From: JBJMLO01 sp045805265
GTDB lineage: Bacteria > Actinomycetota > UBA4738 > JACQTL01
Assembly (NCBI GenBank): GCA_045805265.1
Contig: JBJMLO010000013.1
Span: 372,001-436,000 of the forward strand
Reading direction: 5' to 3'
DNA length: 64,000 nt
Of this stretch, positions 24,554 through 32,140 are shown piece after piece. How positions within the stretch are numbered: position 1 is the first letter of the stretch; every line of letters begins with the position of its first letter. Below the pieces are notes generated by a model. It worked only from the letters and a program-made list of their open reading frames with translations, made no database searches and was not told where the DNA came from. The translations under genes and the position numbers were made by a program.

Positions 24554-25215
24554 TCGCCGGCCGCCGCGTCCCGCTCGAGGATCCATCGGGCCGCGGCCGT
24601 GAGGTCGGGCGCGACGTGGGAGGCCTCCGAGAAGTCCATCGCCACGGTGTGCTCGTTGGGGACCGCCACGACGAGCATGCCGGCGGCCCGGGCCGACGCG
24701 ATCCCCGCCGGCGCGTCCTCCAGCGCCACGCAACCCGCCGGCTCGGCGCCGAGCAGCCGCGCGCCGGCCAGGTACGGCTCGGCATGGGGCTTGGGGTGGG
24801 TGACGTCCTCCTTCGCGACCACCGCGTCGAACCGCACGCCGTCGAGCCCCCGCAGCGCCCGCTCGACGTAGGAACGGGTCCCCGACGTCACCACCCCGAG
24901 GGACAGCCCCGCCTTGCGGAGCATCGCCACCGCCTCGGCCAGGCCGGGCCTGGGCCTGATCCCCCGCTCGGTCAGCTGCGCGAAGTGGCGGTCACGAAGC
25001 GCCTGCACGGCCTCGGACGTCAGCCCGTGGTCCCGGGCCAGCCCGGCCGCCGTGTTCGACACGGGCGTCCCGAAGTACGGATCGATCCACTCCGGGTCCC
25101 AGCCCGCCCCGGCCTCCTCCATGGCACGCCGCCACGCCTCGACGTGCAGCGGCTCGGAGTCGACGGCGAGCCCGTCGAGGTCGAACAGGGCGGCGCGGAT
25201 CGCGGCGGGGCTCAT
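24547..25215 (-). CDS. HAD-superfamily phosphatase (beta-phosphoglucomutase-like)
   Basis: A 222-residue HAD hydrolase. Motif I FDLDGLAVDSE (nucleophile Asp in DLDG), motif II VVTSGT, motif III Lys in THPKPHAEPY and motif IV ALEDAPAGI are all present. The helical cap between motifs I and II is of the beta-phosphoglucomutase/GPH subtype, so a small phosphorylated sugar or glycolate is the probable substrate. The ATG overlaps the stop of the upstream CPBP gene by four bases, so the two are coupled. Confidence 0.93.
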   Translation of the reverse strand: MSPAAIRAALFDLDGLAVDSEPLHVEAWRRAMEEAGAGWDPEWIDPYFGTPVSNTAAGLARDHGLTSEAVQALRDRHFAQLTERGIRPRPGLAEAVAMLRKAGLSLGVVTSGTRSYVERALRGLDGVRFDAVVAKEDVTHPKPHAEPYLAGARLLGAEPAGCVALEDAPAGIASARAAGMLVVAVPNEHTVAMDFSEASHVAPDLTAAARWILERDAAAGDQ

Positions 25216-26027
25216 CCCCCCAGCAGCCCGGGCAGCTGGTTTCGGAACGCGATGTAGAGCACCCCCGCGCCGATGTCGACGACCGTGTGGGCGATGACCA
25301 TCGGCCACGTCCGCCGCCACCGCAGGAAGATCAGCCCGAAGAACAGGCCCATGGCCAGGTTCCCGGTGAAGCCGCCCCACCCCTGGTACAGGTGATACGA
25401 CCCCCGAAGGACGGCCGACGCGACCATGGCCCCCAACGCGGGCGTCCCGATCTGCTGCAGCCGGGTGACCATGTAGCCCAGCACCACGGTCTCCTCGAGC
25501 AGCGCGTTCTCGGCCGATGAGAGGACGAGCACCGGGATCGTCCACCACTGGCCGAGCGGGGGAACCGGTACCACCAGCCGGTTGTGGCCGATGCGGACCG
25601 ACACGATGTACACGACGATGCCCGCCGCGCCGACCAGCAGGGCCAGGATCGTGGCCACCGGCAGATCGAACCGGGGACGGTCGAAAGCCATCCCGATCGT
25701 CGAGGCCCGCTCCCCGTTGCGCCGCAACAGGTAGAACACCAGCCACACCGGGGGCAGGGCCAGCACGATGTCGGCGATCTGTTCGACCAGCCTGGGGGTC
25801 TGGGACACGACCGCCACCGAGACCGAGGAGTTCACCGGTGCGGATGTGAACGAGAGGATCGCGTAGACGGCCGACGCGAACAGCGAGAGCGCCAGGACGA
25901 TCGCCAGCTCCTCGACCAGCGTCCGCGGGGGCGCGGCCGCTGGGGGGGGCGACGGGAACGGACCCGTTCGGGGCGGCTCGGGATGCAACCTCCGGACCTC
26001 GGCGGATTCCGGGTTCACGGGCACCAC
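25212..26027 (-). CDS. CPBP-family intramembrane protease
   Basis: A 271-residue membrane protein of the CPBP/Abi (CAAX-protease) family with a Pro-rich cytoplasmic start and about seven to eight hydrophobic segments. Motif 1 reads ENALLEETVVLGY: the two Glu are present, but the usual Arg of EExxxR is Leu. Motif 2 has His in GSYHLYQGWGG, and motif 3 reads IAHTVVDIGAG. Members cut prenylated or membrane substrates, or act in bacteriocin self-immunity. The start is GTG. It forms an operon with the HAD gene. Confidence 0.85.
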   Translation of the reverse strand: MVPVNPESAEVRRLHPEPPRTGPFPSPPPAAAPPRTLVEELAIVLALSLFASAVYAILSFTSAPVNSSVSVAVVSQTPRLVEQIADIVLALPPVWLVFYLLRRNGERASTIGMAFDRPRFDLPVATILALLVGAAGIVVYIVSVRIGHNRLVVPVPPLGQWWTIPVLVLSSAENALLEETVVLGYMVTRLQQIGTPALGAMVASAVLRGSYHLYQGWGGFTGNLAMGLFFGLIFLRWRRTWPMVIAHTVVDIGAGVLYIAFRNQLPGLLGG

Positions 26028-26102
26028 TGTACGGAGGCGCCGCAGTTCCCGGGGTGGCGGCGCGCCCTCCGGCCGAGGGGGTGGCCGGAGGGCGGCCGCG
26101 GT

Positions 26103-27419
26103 CTACGCCCTCGACCGGCGGGGGTCGAGGGCCTCGAGCCCGGCGCGGAGCGACTCGAGCGCGGACTCCATGTCGCCCGCGCCGAGGTCCAGCTCGCCGA
26201 GCTCCCGGTAGCACGCGGCGACCTGCTGCCGCGCGCCGTGCTTCTCGAACAGGTTGGCGGCCTCGCGCAGCGCGCCGCGGGCATCCCGGCGCTGGCCGAG
26301 CTCGCCGTGGGCCCGGCCGGCCAGGAAGAGGCACCTCGCGGTCTCGTTCTCGTCGTCTCCGGCGAGCGCCATCGCGCGCTGCGCGTGGCCCAGGGCGTCC
26401 CGGGGCCGCTCCTCGAGCAACGCCAGCCGGGCGCGCTCCGACAGGACGTACGCCAGGTCGCCTGGAGAGCCCCCCGATTCCTCCAGCATCGACTCGGCGA
26501 GGTCGAGATGCTCGCCGGCCTCCTCCATCCGGGGCGGCTCGACCTCGAGACACACGAACGCGTACGCGTTGTGCAGCCGGGCCACGCTCCGGCGGTCGTC
26601 GAGCTCCTCCATCAGGACCCGGGCCCGGGTGGCGAACTCCAGCGCCTCGTCCCACCGCTTGGCCTCGGCCATCACCCGGCTGGCGTCCCAGTACGCGTTC
26701 GCCCGGATCTCGGGAGGCGCGCCCTGGCCGGCCGCCGTCAGGGCGCGCCGGGCGGCCTGCTCCGACCGCATGATGTCGCCCCGCTCGAAGTACACGGACA
26801 CCAGCACCGACTGGAGCTCGGCCACGATGCCGGGCTCGAGCGGCGAGCCGTCGGCCCGCGACAGGAAGCCCTCCACGAGCTCGCCGGCATAGGCCAGGTC
26901 CCCGACCGTCCGGTAGGTGCGGGCCAGCCGCGACACGGCCAGGCCCGCATCGCGCTCCATGAGATCCCCCGACTCGAGCGCCTCCTCGAGCTTGTCGATG
27001 GCCTCCCGGAAGCGCTCGCCCAGGGCGAGCACCTCGCCGAGCTGCGCGAGCCCGCGCGCGCGGAGCCGGGGGAGGCCGTAGCGCTCGGCCTCCGCGACGA
27101 GCGACCGGAGCTCCTGCTCCGCCTCGGCCTGCCGGTGCTCCCTGGTGGCTCGGACCGCCTCCTCGAAGCGATACCGCAGGGAATCCTCCATCCCGTCCGG
27201 CACGCCCGTCGACAGGAACCGGGGGCTGACCCCGAGCCGCCCCGCGAAGAACTCCATGGCGTCGGCCGAGGGCGTCCGTTTCCCGGACTCGATCTGGCTG
27301 ACGTAGCTCACGGTGTATCGCGGACGGGCCAGGTTCGTCTTGGTCAGCCCCGCCCGGGTCCGCAGGTCCCGGAACCGCTCCGCGAAGTTCACGCCGCTGA
27401 GCTTAGTGGCTCCACTCAT
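26103..27419 (-). CDS. XRE helix-turn-helix / TPR transcriptional regulator (RRNPP-like architecture)
   Basis: 438 residues. An XRE-type helix-turn-helix at about 10-68 (FAERFRDLRTRAGLTKTNLA, SYVSQIESGKRTPS) is followed, from about 85 to the end, by nine or so TPR-like helical pairs (AIDKLEEALESGD, ARTYRTVGDLAYAGELVEG, ALEFATRARVLMEEL, ALGHAQRAMALAGDDE). DNA-binding head plus peptide-binding TPR body is the layout of the Rgg/PlcR/NprR/AimR group. ATG 27419 was chosen over TTG 27428. It is divergent from a 28-residue hydrophobic peptide gene, with repeated GTTAAC-like sites between. A non-pheromone XRE-TPR role (as in several Streptomyces regulators) is the alternative. Confidence 0.88.
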   Translation of the reverse strand: MSGATKLSGVNFAERFRDLRTRAGLTKTNLARPRYTVSYVSQIESGKRTPSADAMEFFAGRLGVSPRFLSTGVPDGMEDSLRYRFEEAVRATREHRQAEAEQELRSLVAEAERYGLPRLRARGLAQLGEVLALGERFREAIDKLEEALESGDLMERDAGLAVSRLARTYRTVGDLAYAGELVEGFLSRADGSPLEPGIVAELQSVLVSVYFERGDIMRSEQAARRALTAAGQGAPPEIRANAYWDASRVMAEAKRWDEALEFATRARVLMEELDDRRSVARLHNAYAFVCLEVEPPRMEEAGEHLDLAESMLEESGGSPGDLAYVLSERARLALLEERPRDALGHAQRAMALAGDDENETARCLFLAGRAHGELGQRRDARGALREAANLFEKHGARQQVAACYRELGELDLGAGDMESALESLRAGLEALDPRRSRA

Positions 27420-27420
27420 A

Positions 27421-27575
27421 GTTAACAACTGGCTTCACAATGCGTTCAGATTCAGTGTTCTCCGTAGTGCTTGCCCGTGCTCTAGTGTCCCGAAACCATG
27501 TACAAAACCCCAACCGCCGACCATTCGCGCCGCTCGTGGCCCTGGATTAACTCGATTCATTGACGCTTGGTTAAT
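27421..27575. promoter_or_regulatory. A+T-richer divergent control region with GTTAAC-like half-sites
   Basis: This stretch is visibly richer in A and T than its surroundings. It contains GTTAAC at 27421-27426, next to the regulator's start, and ATTAAC (27546-27551) with GTTAAT (27570-27575) as an inverted pair around the -35 of the opposite promoter. Such placement suits binding and autorepression by the XRE protein. The rest of the region holds no other recognisable gene. Confidence 0.5.
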
Positions 27576-27589
27576 TCTCTGAGTACCAT
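27560..27589 (+). promoter_or_regulatory. promoter of the 28-residue peptide gene
   Basis: TTGACG (27560-27565), an 18-base spacer, then TACCAT (27584-27589). The expected transcript start near 27596 leaves a leader of about 32 bases containing the GAGAGGGGG ribosome binding site. The -35 lies inside the ATTAAC...GTTAAT inverted pair. Confidence 0.6.
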
Positions 27590-27627
27590 CGAGGCGTCCG
27601 CGAACCCATCGAGAGGGGGCGTCACCT

Positions 27628-27714
27628 GTGAAGCGGTTCCTCGTGTCGATCATCAGCGTGCTGGTGCTGGCCGCGTTCGCCCTGGCGGGCTCGGCAAGCT
27701 TTCCGTGGCACTGA
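27628..27714 (+). CDS. 28-residue hydrophobic signal-like peptide, candidate pheromone precursor
   Basis: GTG 27628 is preceded by GAGAGGGGG at a usable distance (about 8 bases) and by a -35/-10 pair at 27560-27589. The product has a basic start (MKRF), a hydrophobic core (LVSIISVLVLAAFALAG) and a C-terminus AGSASFPWH. Signal-peptidase-like cleavage after AGSA would free SFPWH. It is divergent from the XRE-TPR regulator and on the same strand as the receiver-like gene 172 bases downstream. No relative is recognised. Alternatives are a small membrane peptide, a leader peptide, or a toxin; expression has not been shown. Confidence 0.55.
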   Translation: MKRFLVSIISVLVLAAFALAGSASFPWH

Positions 27715-27886
27715 TCACGCCGGCAGGACTCGGCCCGGAGACCTCCGGGGCGCATCTCTGGGGGGATGGCGCCTCCGGTCCCCGGGTCCATGACCGGGGC
27801 AGGCGGCGCGGGGGAAGAAGAGCCCCTCGTACTTCTTTCCGTCCACGCGGCCGCCTGCCCCGCTCCTCGCTCGGAGCGCCGCCCTC
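27715..27886 (+). other. intergenic region between peptide and receiver genes
   Basis: Very G+C-rich stretch. No separate gene or terminator was recognised; the peptide and receiver genes could share a transcript. Confidence 0.4.
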
Positions 27887-28273
27887 GTGACCGAGCTGTC
27901 TCGCCGTCGCGTCGCCGTCGCCTCACCCGACCCGACGCTGGCCGCCCGGGTGACGCACGCGCTGACCGCGGCGGGTCACGACGTCGTGCTTGTCGGCGAT
28001 TCCCCGTTCGACGCGATGGAGGCCGCGTTCTCCCGCACCGTGGAGGTCCTCGTCCTCGACCAGGAGCTCGCCCGGCTCTCGGGGTCCGCGGTGGCCGAGA
28101 TGATCGCCTCCGCCGAGTCCGCCGTGAAGGTGGTGCTCCTCGAGCGACGGCACCCGGAGGAGCCGGGACTCGGTGAGGGCCCTCCGGTGCTCGACCCGGA
28201 GGAGCCCGGCTTCGAGGCGGCGCTCGGCCTCGCCGTGGGAGGAGCGGCCGCGGAATCGCCCCGCGGCCAATGA
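27887..28273 (+). CDS. degenerate response-regulator receiver-like protein
   Basis: 128 residues, GTG start. The first 90 follow the receiver fold (RRRVAVASPDPTLAARVTHAL, then VEVLVLDQELARLSGS with the likely phospho-acceptor Asp). The acidic pair that binds Mg is reduced to ASPDP, and the conserved Lys near the fifth strand is not evident (VVLLERRHPEE). The end is a short Gly/Ala/Glu-rich tail with no output domain. It could be a single-domain or pseudo-receiver. It follows the small peptide gene on the same strand and ends seven bases before the convergent glycosylase stop. Confidence 0.65.
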   Translation: MTELSRRRVAVASPDPTLAARVTHALTAAGHDVVLVGDSPFDAMEAAFSRTVEVLVLDQELARLSGSAVAEMIASAESAVKVVLLERRHPEEPGLGEGPPVLDPEEPGFEAALGLAVGGAAAESPRGQ

Positions 28274-28280
28274 TCCGGGC

Positions 28281-28907
28281 TCAGCCCCGCCCGGGCCCGA
28301 GCTCGACCGCGCGCCAGCAGTACCAGGCCGCCACCGTCCGATAGGGGCGGAATCGATCGCCCTGCGGTTCCAGCTCCTTGGGCGTGGGAACCTCGGGCAA
28401 CCCGTACGCGATGCGGTAGCCGTTGCGGACGCCGTAATCGAGGACGGGCCACACGTCCATCCGCCGCAGCGTGAAGATCAGGAACATCTCCGCCGTCCAC
28501 CGCCCGATCCCCCGGACCTCGGACAACCGGGCCACCACCTCGGGGTCCCGCATCCGGCGCAGGCGATCGAGGGGCACCTCGCCGGTTGCGGCCTTCGCGG
28601 CCAGATCCTTCACCGACCTCGTCTTCGACGCCGAGAACCCGGCTGCGCGGAAGGCCTCGTCCGGGGTGGCCAGCACGCGTTCGGGCGTCATGGCGCCGTC
28701 GAACAGCCCGGCCACCCGGCCCCAGATCGCCGCGGCCGCCCTGCCGGCCAGCTGCTGGTACGCGATGGCCTGGGCCAGCTCGACGAACGCGTCGGGGTCC
28801 CGGGGAGGCCGGATCGCCAACGGCCCGGCCCGCTCGATCAAGCCGGCCATCACCGGATCGCGCCGCGCGACCTCGGCGGTCGCGGCGGCGGCGCTCACCC
28901 TGGGCAT
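28281..28907 (-). CDS. DNA-3-methyladenine glycosylase II (AlkA-like, HhH-GPD)
   Basis: A 208-residue base-excision glycosylase. The helix-hairpin-helix reads LSEVRGIGRWTAEMFL, and the catalytic Asp lies in MDVWPVLDYGVRNGY, the GPD motif. FVELAQAIAYQQLAGRAAAAIW is the typical helix before it. It lacks the N-terminal AlkA domain of the E. coli enzyme, as do many actinobacterial members. It removes alkylated purines. It is divergent from the LarA-like gene. Confidence 0.92.
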   Translation of the reverse strand: MPRVSAAAATAEVARRDPVMAGLIERAGPLAIRPPRDPDAFVELAQAIAYQQLAGRAAAAIWGRVAGLFDGAMTPERVLATPDEAFRAAGFSASKTRSVKDLAAKAATGEVPLDRLRRMRDPEVVARLSEVRGIGRWTAEMFLIFTLRRMDVWPVLDYGVRNGYRIAYGLPEVPTPKELEPQGDRFRPYRTVAAWYCWRAVELGPGRG

Positions 28908-29018
28908 GGCGCGGACCCTACGTCACCCATGTCGATAACAACGCCCCGTTCCGCTCGGACGTGAGACGCCTGCCGAGGAAGTGCGGCCGGGAGGGGACCG
29001 GCTGGGTACAGTCGGGCC

Positions 29019-30407
29019 ATGCGGGAGCACCTCGTGTTCGGCACCGGGTGGATCGAGGCCAACCTGCCGGACGACACCCACGTGGTTCCTCCTGGCGTCT
29101 CACTTCCGCTGCCGGCCGTGGCGGACCTGACGGCGGAGGTCCGTGGCGCGCTCCGCGAGCCGCTCGACACTGCGCCGCTCGCCGAGCTCGCCCGAGGGGC
29201 CCGCCGGGTCACCGTGGCCTTCGACGATCCCACCGTCCCCTGCTACGCCCCGCTGTGGCCCGCCGCGCTGCCGCTGGTGCTCGAGGAGCTGGAGCGCGGC
29301 GGGGTCGGCCGCGACCGCGTCACGCTGCTGTGCGCGAACGCGCTGCACCGGCAGTTCACGGTGGACGAGCTGGGGCGGCTGATCGGCGCGGACCTCGTCC
29401 GCGAGTTCGCCGCCGGCGGTCGCCTGCGGTGCCACGACGCCGAGGACCCCGGCGCGCTGGACCACCTCGGCGACACCGACCTCGGCGAGCCGGTCGACGT
29501 CAGCCGCGCCGTCACCGCGGCCGATCTCACGGTGTACGTAAACGCGTCCACCACCCGGGGGTTCAGCGGCGGCTGGAAGTCGGTGTGCGTGGGGCTGTCG
29601 TCGTACCGGTCGATCCGCACCCACCACAGCCCGGACACGATGAGCATGTCGGTCGACGGCAACCGCATGCACGAGGCGCTCGACCGCATGGGCGCCGTCG
29701 TGGAACGGAGGCTCGGTCCCGAGCGGATCTTCAAGCTCGAGACGCTGCTCGCGAACCCGCTCGAAGTCCACCGGGTGCTCGGCGGCTCGGTGGGCGCGAC
29801 CCGCGCCGAGGTCCTCCGCGTCACCCGGGAGCACCAGCCCCCCCGGCGCGACCTGCTTCCGGAGCGAACGGACGTGGTGCTGTACGGCGTCCCGGACTGG
29901 AGCCCGTACGCGGCCTACTCGTTCACCAACCCCCTACTCACCCTTGTGTCGACGGGCCTCGGGTACCTCGGCGGGATGATCGAGGCCCTCGGCGCGCCCG
30001 GCTGCACCGTGGTGCTGGCCACCCCGTGCCCCGACCGGTGGGACGACGAGCACCACCCGTCGTACCGGGAGGTGTGGGACCGGGTCCTGCCGGCGACGCG
30101 CGACCCGTGGGAGGCCCGGGAGCGCTACGAACCCGAGCTCGCGATCCGGGAGGACCTCGTCGCCCGGTACCGCACCGGGTTCGGCTTCCACCCGACGCAC
30201 CCGATCATGGCCATGTACCCGCTGAAGCGGCTCCGCCACGCCGGGAGAGTGATCGTGGCCGGAGCCGAGGACCCCTCGGTGGTCCGCCACGTCGGGTTCG
30301 AGCCGGCGGCGACCGTCGAGGACGCGCTAGCCATGGCCGCCGAGGCGCACGGCCCGAACCCCTCCGTCGCCCTGGTTCGGTACCCTCCCGCGGTCAGCCG
30401 GTCCTGA
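29019..30407 (+). CDS. LarA-like nickel-pincer 2-hydroxyacid racemase (DUF2088)
   Basis: A 462-residue protein of the lactate racemase family. The N-terminal domain has the conserved HR motif in NALHRQFTVDEL. The pincer-lysine region reads GFSGGWKSVCVGL, followed by a His pair in RTHHSPDTM. LarA enzymes use a Ni-pincer cofactor made by LarB, LarC and LarE; none of those genes is in the window. Family members racemise various 2-hydroxyacids, so lactate is only one possibility. A D-lactate-dehydrogenase-like enzyme is encoded 4 kb downstream. Confidence 0.85.
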   Translation: MREHLVFGTGWIEANLPDDTHVVPPGVSLPLPAVADLTAEVRGALREPLDTAPLAELARGARRVTVAFDDPTVPCYAPLWPAALPLVLEELERGGVGRDRVTLLCANALHRQFTVDELGRLIGADLVREFAAGGRLRCHDAEDPGALDHLGDTDLGEPVDVSRAVTAADLTVYVNASTTRGFSGGWKSVCVGLSSYRSIRTHHSPDTMSMSVDGNRMHEALDRMGAVVERRLGPERIFKLETLLANPLEVHRVLGGSVGATRAEVLRVTREHQPPRRDLLPERTDVVLYGVPDWSPYAAYSFTNPLLTLVSTGLGYLGGMIEALGAPGCTVVLATPCPDRWDDEHHPSYREVWDRVLPATRDPWEARERYEPELAIREDLVARYRTGFGFHPTHPIMAMYPLKRLRHAGRVIVAGAEDPSVVRHVGFEPAATVEDALAMAAEAHGPNPSVALVRYPPAVSRS

Positions 30408-30448
30408 TCGCCGCCCGCCGGTCCCGAGCTCTCGAAAGGGAACACCGC

Positions 30449-30964
30449 GTGCCGGAGATCACGCTCGTCCAGGGCGACATCACCCAGCAGGAGACCGACG
30501 CCATCGTCAACGCGGCCAACTCCTCGCTGATGGGCGGCGGCGGGGTCGACGGCGCCATCCACCGCCGGGGCGGGCCGGACATCCTCGCCGAGTGCAAGCG
30601 CATCCGCGCCGAGCGGTTCCCCGACGGCCTGCCGACAGGACATGCGGTGGCGACGACGGCCGGCCGGCTCCCGGCCGGATGGGTCGTCCACACGGTCGGT
30701 CCGGTGTTCTCACGCACGGAGGACCGCTCGAAGCTCCTGGCCTCGTGCCACACCGAGTCGCTCAGCGTGGCCGACGAGCTCGGGGCCCGCTCGGTGGCGT
30801 TCCCGGCCATCTCCACCGGGGTCTACGGGTATCCCGTGGGCCTTGCCGCGCCCGCCGCGCTGGGCGCCGTGCTCCGCGCCGACACCCGGGTCCGGGAAGT
30901 GCGGTTCGTGCTGTTCGACGGCAACACGCTGGACGCGTTCCGCCGGGCGCTGGAGGAATTCTGA
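30449..30964 (+). CDS. macrodomain protein, probable O-acetyl-ADP-ribose deacetylase
   Basis: 171 residues, nearly all macrodomain. ADP-ribose contacts are visible: VQGDITQQETDAIVNAANSS (Asp and Asn of the binding site), GGGGVDGAIHRRGG (the catalytic loop) and FPAISTGVYGYPVGLAA. This is the MacroD/YmdB class that removes ADP-ribose or acetyl groups. The GTG start at 30449 follows AAAGGGA. It sits 41 bases behind the LarA-like gene and may be co-transcribed; it is not functionally tied to it by anything seen. Confidence 0.92.
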   Translation: MPEITLVQGDITQQETDAIVNAANSSLMGGGGVDGAIHRRGGPDILAECKRIRAERFPDGLPTGHAVATTAGRLPAGWVVHTVGPVFSRTEDRSKLLASCHTESLSVADELGARSVAFPAISTGVYGYPVGLAAPAALGAVLRADTRVREVRFVLFDGNTLDAFRRALEEF

Positions 30965-31013
30965 GCAGTCGCCGGGCGCTGCGGAATCCAATCTCGTTGC
31001 TACGATCTCGGAG

Positions 31014-31349
31014 ATGCAGGCAGAGCTGACCACCCCCCGCGGCGTCTACGAGCGCCTCGAGGAGGTGCAGGTCGTCGACGTCCGCGAGCCGTACGAATGG
31101 CAGGCCGGGCGCATCGACGGCGCGGTGCACATTCCGTTGAACAGCCTGATGTCCGGCGCGGGCGGGGACCTCGAACGGGATCGGCCCCTGGTCATGGTGT
31201 GCCGGGTGGGCAACCGCAGCGAGCTCGCCACGCTGATGATGCAGGCCCGCGGGTACGAGGCCTACAACCTCGAGGGCGGCATGGACGCCTGGGCCCGGGA
31301 GGGCCTGCCGTTCTCCGCCGAGGACGGCGGCCCCGGCACCGTCGCCTGA
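31014..31349 (+). CDS. single-domain rhodanese-like sulfurtransferase
   Basis: A 111-residue rhodanese domain. VVDVREPYEWQAGRIDGAVHIPL is the fold signature, and the active-site loop is VCRVGNRSELA with the persulfide-forming Cys. Such stand-alone domains move sulfane sulfur in thiosulfate detoxification or cofactor synthesis. It follows the macrodomain gene by 49 bases on the same strand, and a strong hairpin follows it. Confidence 0.93.
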   Translation: MQAELTTPRGVYERLEEVQVVDVREPYEWQAGRIDGAVHIPLNSLMSGAGGDLERDRPLVMVCRVGNRSELATLMMQARGYEAYNLEGGMDAWAREGLPFSAEDGGPGTVA

Positions 31350-31379
31350 TCGGGCCGTCCCGCATCGGGGGCCCGCATG

Positions 31380-31421
31380 CGCTCGAATCCGGGCACGCAT
31401 AGCGTGCACCCCATGCGAGCG
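31380..31421 (+). terminator. stem-loop after rhodanese gene
   Basis: Nested inverted repeats: an outer pair CGCTCG (31380-31385) / CGAGCG (31416-31421) and an inner pair GCACGC (31393-31398) / GCGTGC (31402-31407) around ATA. It lies 30 bases after the rhodanese stop. No T-tract follows. It may also be an operator for the next gene. Confidence 0.45.
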
Positions 31422-31425
31422 ACCC

Positions 31426-31440
31426 CACCTCCCGGAGGTG
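31426..31440 (+). promoter_or_regulatory. palindrome covering the ribosome binding site
   Basis: CACCTCC, one base, then GGAGGTG. The right arm is the Shine-Dalgarno of the 88-residue gene at 31445, so pairing (CACCT/AGGTG with a five-base loop) would hide it from ribosomes. The symmetry is visible; regulatory use is inferred. Confidence 0.45.
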
Positions 31441-31444
31441 CCTC

Positions 31445-31711
31445 ATGGATCCTGCACGTCCCCCGGACGCCGAACCGAGCGGAGGCCGTCCAGCGATGAT
31501 CGCCCTGGTCGGCTACGCCGTGATCGTCGGGGCCTTGCTGGCGTGGCAGGGCGTGGGGCTGGTGCGGCCGGGGGACGACTGGCCGTCGCTCAGCGAGCTG
31601 CTCCGGAAGGTGACCCGAACCGCCCCCGGCCGGTGGCTTCTCTTCGCGACCTGGCTGTGGGTCGGGTGGCACCTGTTCGTCCGGGGCTGGCGCTTCCTGC
31701 TCCGGACCTGA
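31445..31711 (+). CDS. small two-segment membrane protein
   Basis: 88 residues with a soluble start, one membrane segment (MIALVGYAVIVGALLAWQGV, about 18-37), a polar loop with DDWPSLSELLRKV, and a second Trp-rich hydrophobic segment (WLLFATWLWVGWHLF) ending in basic residues. It resembles short uncharacterised membrane proteins of Actinomycetota. It is coupled to the next membrane protein gene, two bases away. No function assigned. Confidence 0.7.
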   Translation: MDPARPPDAEPSGGRPAMIALVGYAVIVGALLAWQGVGLVRPGDDWPSLSELLRKVTRTAPGRWLLFATWLWVGWHLFVRGWRFLLRT

Positions 31712-31713
31712 CC

Positions 31714-32106
31714 GTGGTCCTGACGGGGAGCCGGATCGCCCGCCAGGTGGTGGCCCCCACCCTGGTGGCCTACGTGGCCTTCCTCCTCGCCATGCGGGCG
31801 GGGTCACGGACGTCGACCCGACGGACGCCGGCCTCGGCGCCGCCCGCCGGCCTCGGCGACTGGGCCCGGCTGGTCCGGCTCCTCGCCGCGACGGCGCTCG
31901 GCGGCTACGCGCTGTTCCTCGTGCTGATCCTGATCTTCTACGTGGTGCTCGGCGGGCAGGGACCGGGGTTCCTGGCCAACGCGCTGGGCAGCGGGGTCAT
32001 GCTCGCGCTCGCCGTCGTCGTCCCGTCGTTCCTGGCGATGGAGGCGGCGCGGGCGCTCGTCCGGCGACTGGCTTCCCGGAGGTCACACCGAGGCGCCGAC
32101 TCGTAG
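31714..32106 (+). CDS. small membrane protein, uncharacterised
   Basis: 130 residues from GTG 31714, two bases after the preceding stop. Three hydrophobic segments are visible (VVAPTLVAYVAFLLAM, LAATALGGYALFLVLILIFYVVL, ANALGSGVMLALAVVVPSFLAM) with a polar, Arg/Thr-rich loop between the first two. It ends in a basic tail. It forms a pair with the 88-residue membrane protein and probably a small complex. No family function is recognised. Confidence 0.65.
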   Translation: MVLTGSRIARQVVAPTLVAYVAFLLAMRAGSRTSTRRTPASAPPAGLGDWARLVRLLAATALGGYALFLVLILIFYVVLGGQGPGFLANALGSGVMLALAVVVPSFLAMEAARALVRRLASRRSHRGADS

Positions 32107-32140
32107 GGCCTCGTCCTCTCATCCGGCCGCCGGCCGCGGA

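Noticed and set aside
25216..26655. N-terminal extension of the HAD phosphatase frame across the CPBP and TPR genes
   Set aside because: Only the last 222 codons match a HAD enzyme; the rest is a shadow of two convincing genes in other frames.
27567..27890. A 107-codon frame overlapping the 28-residue peptide gene
   Set aside because: It is Arg/Gly-rich without motifs and its start has no ribosome site, whereas the 28-codon frame has promoter, ribosome site and a signal-like product.
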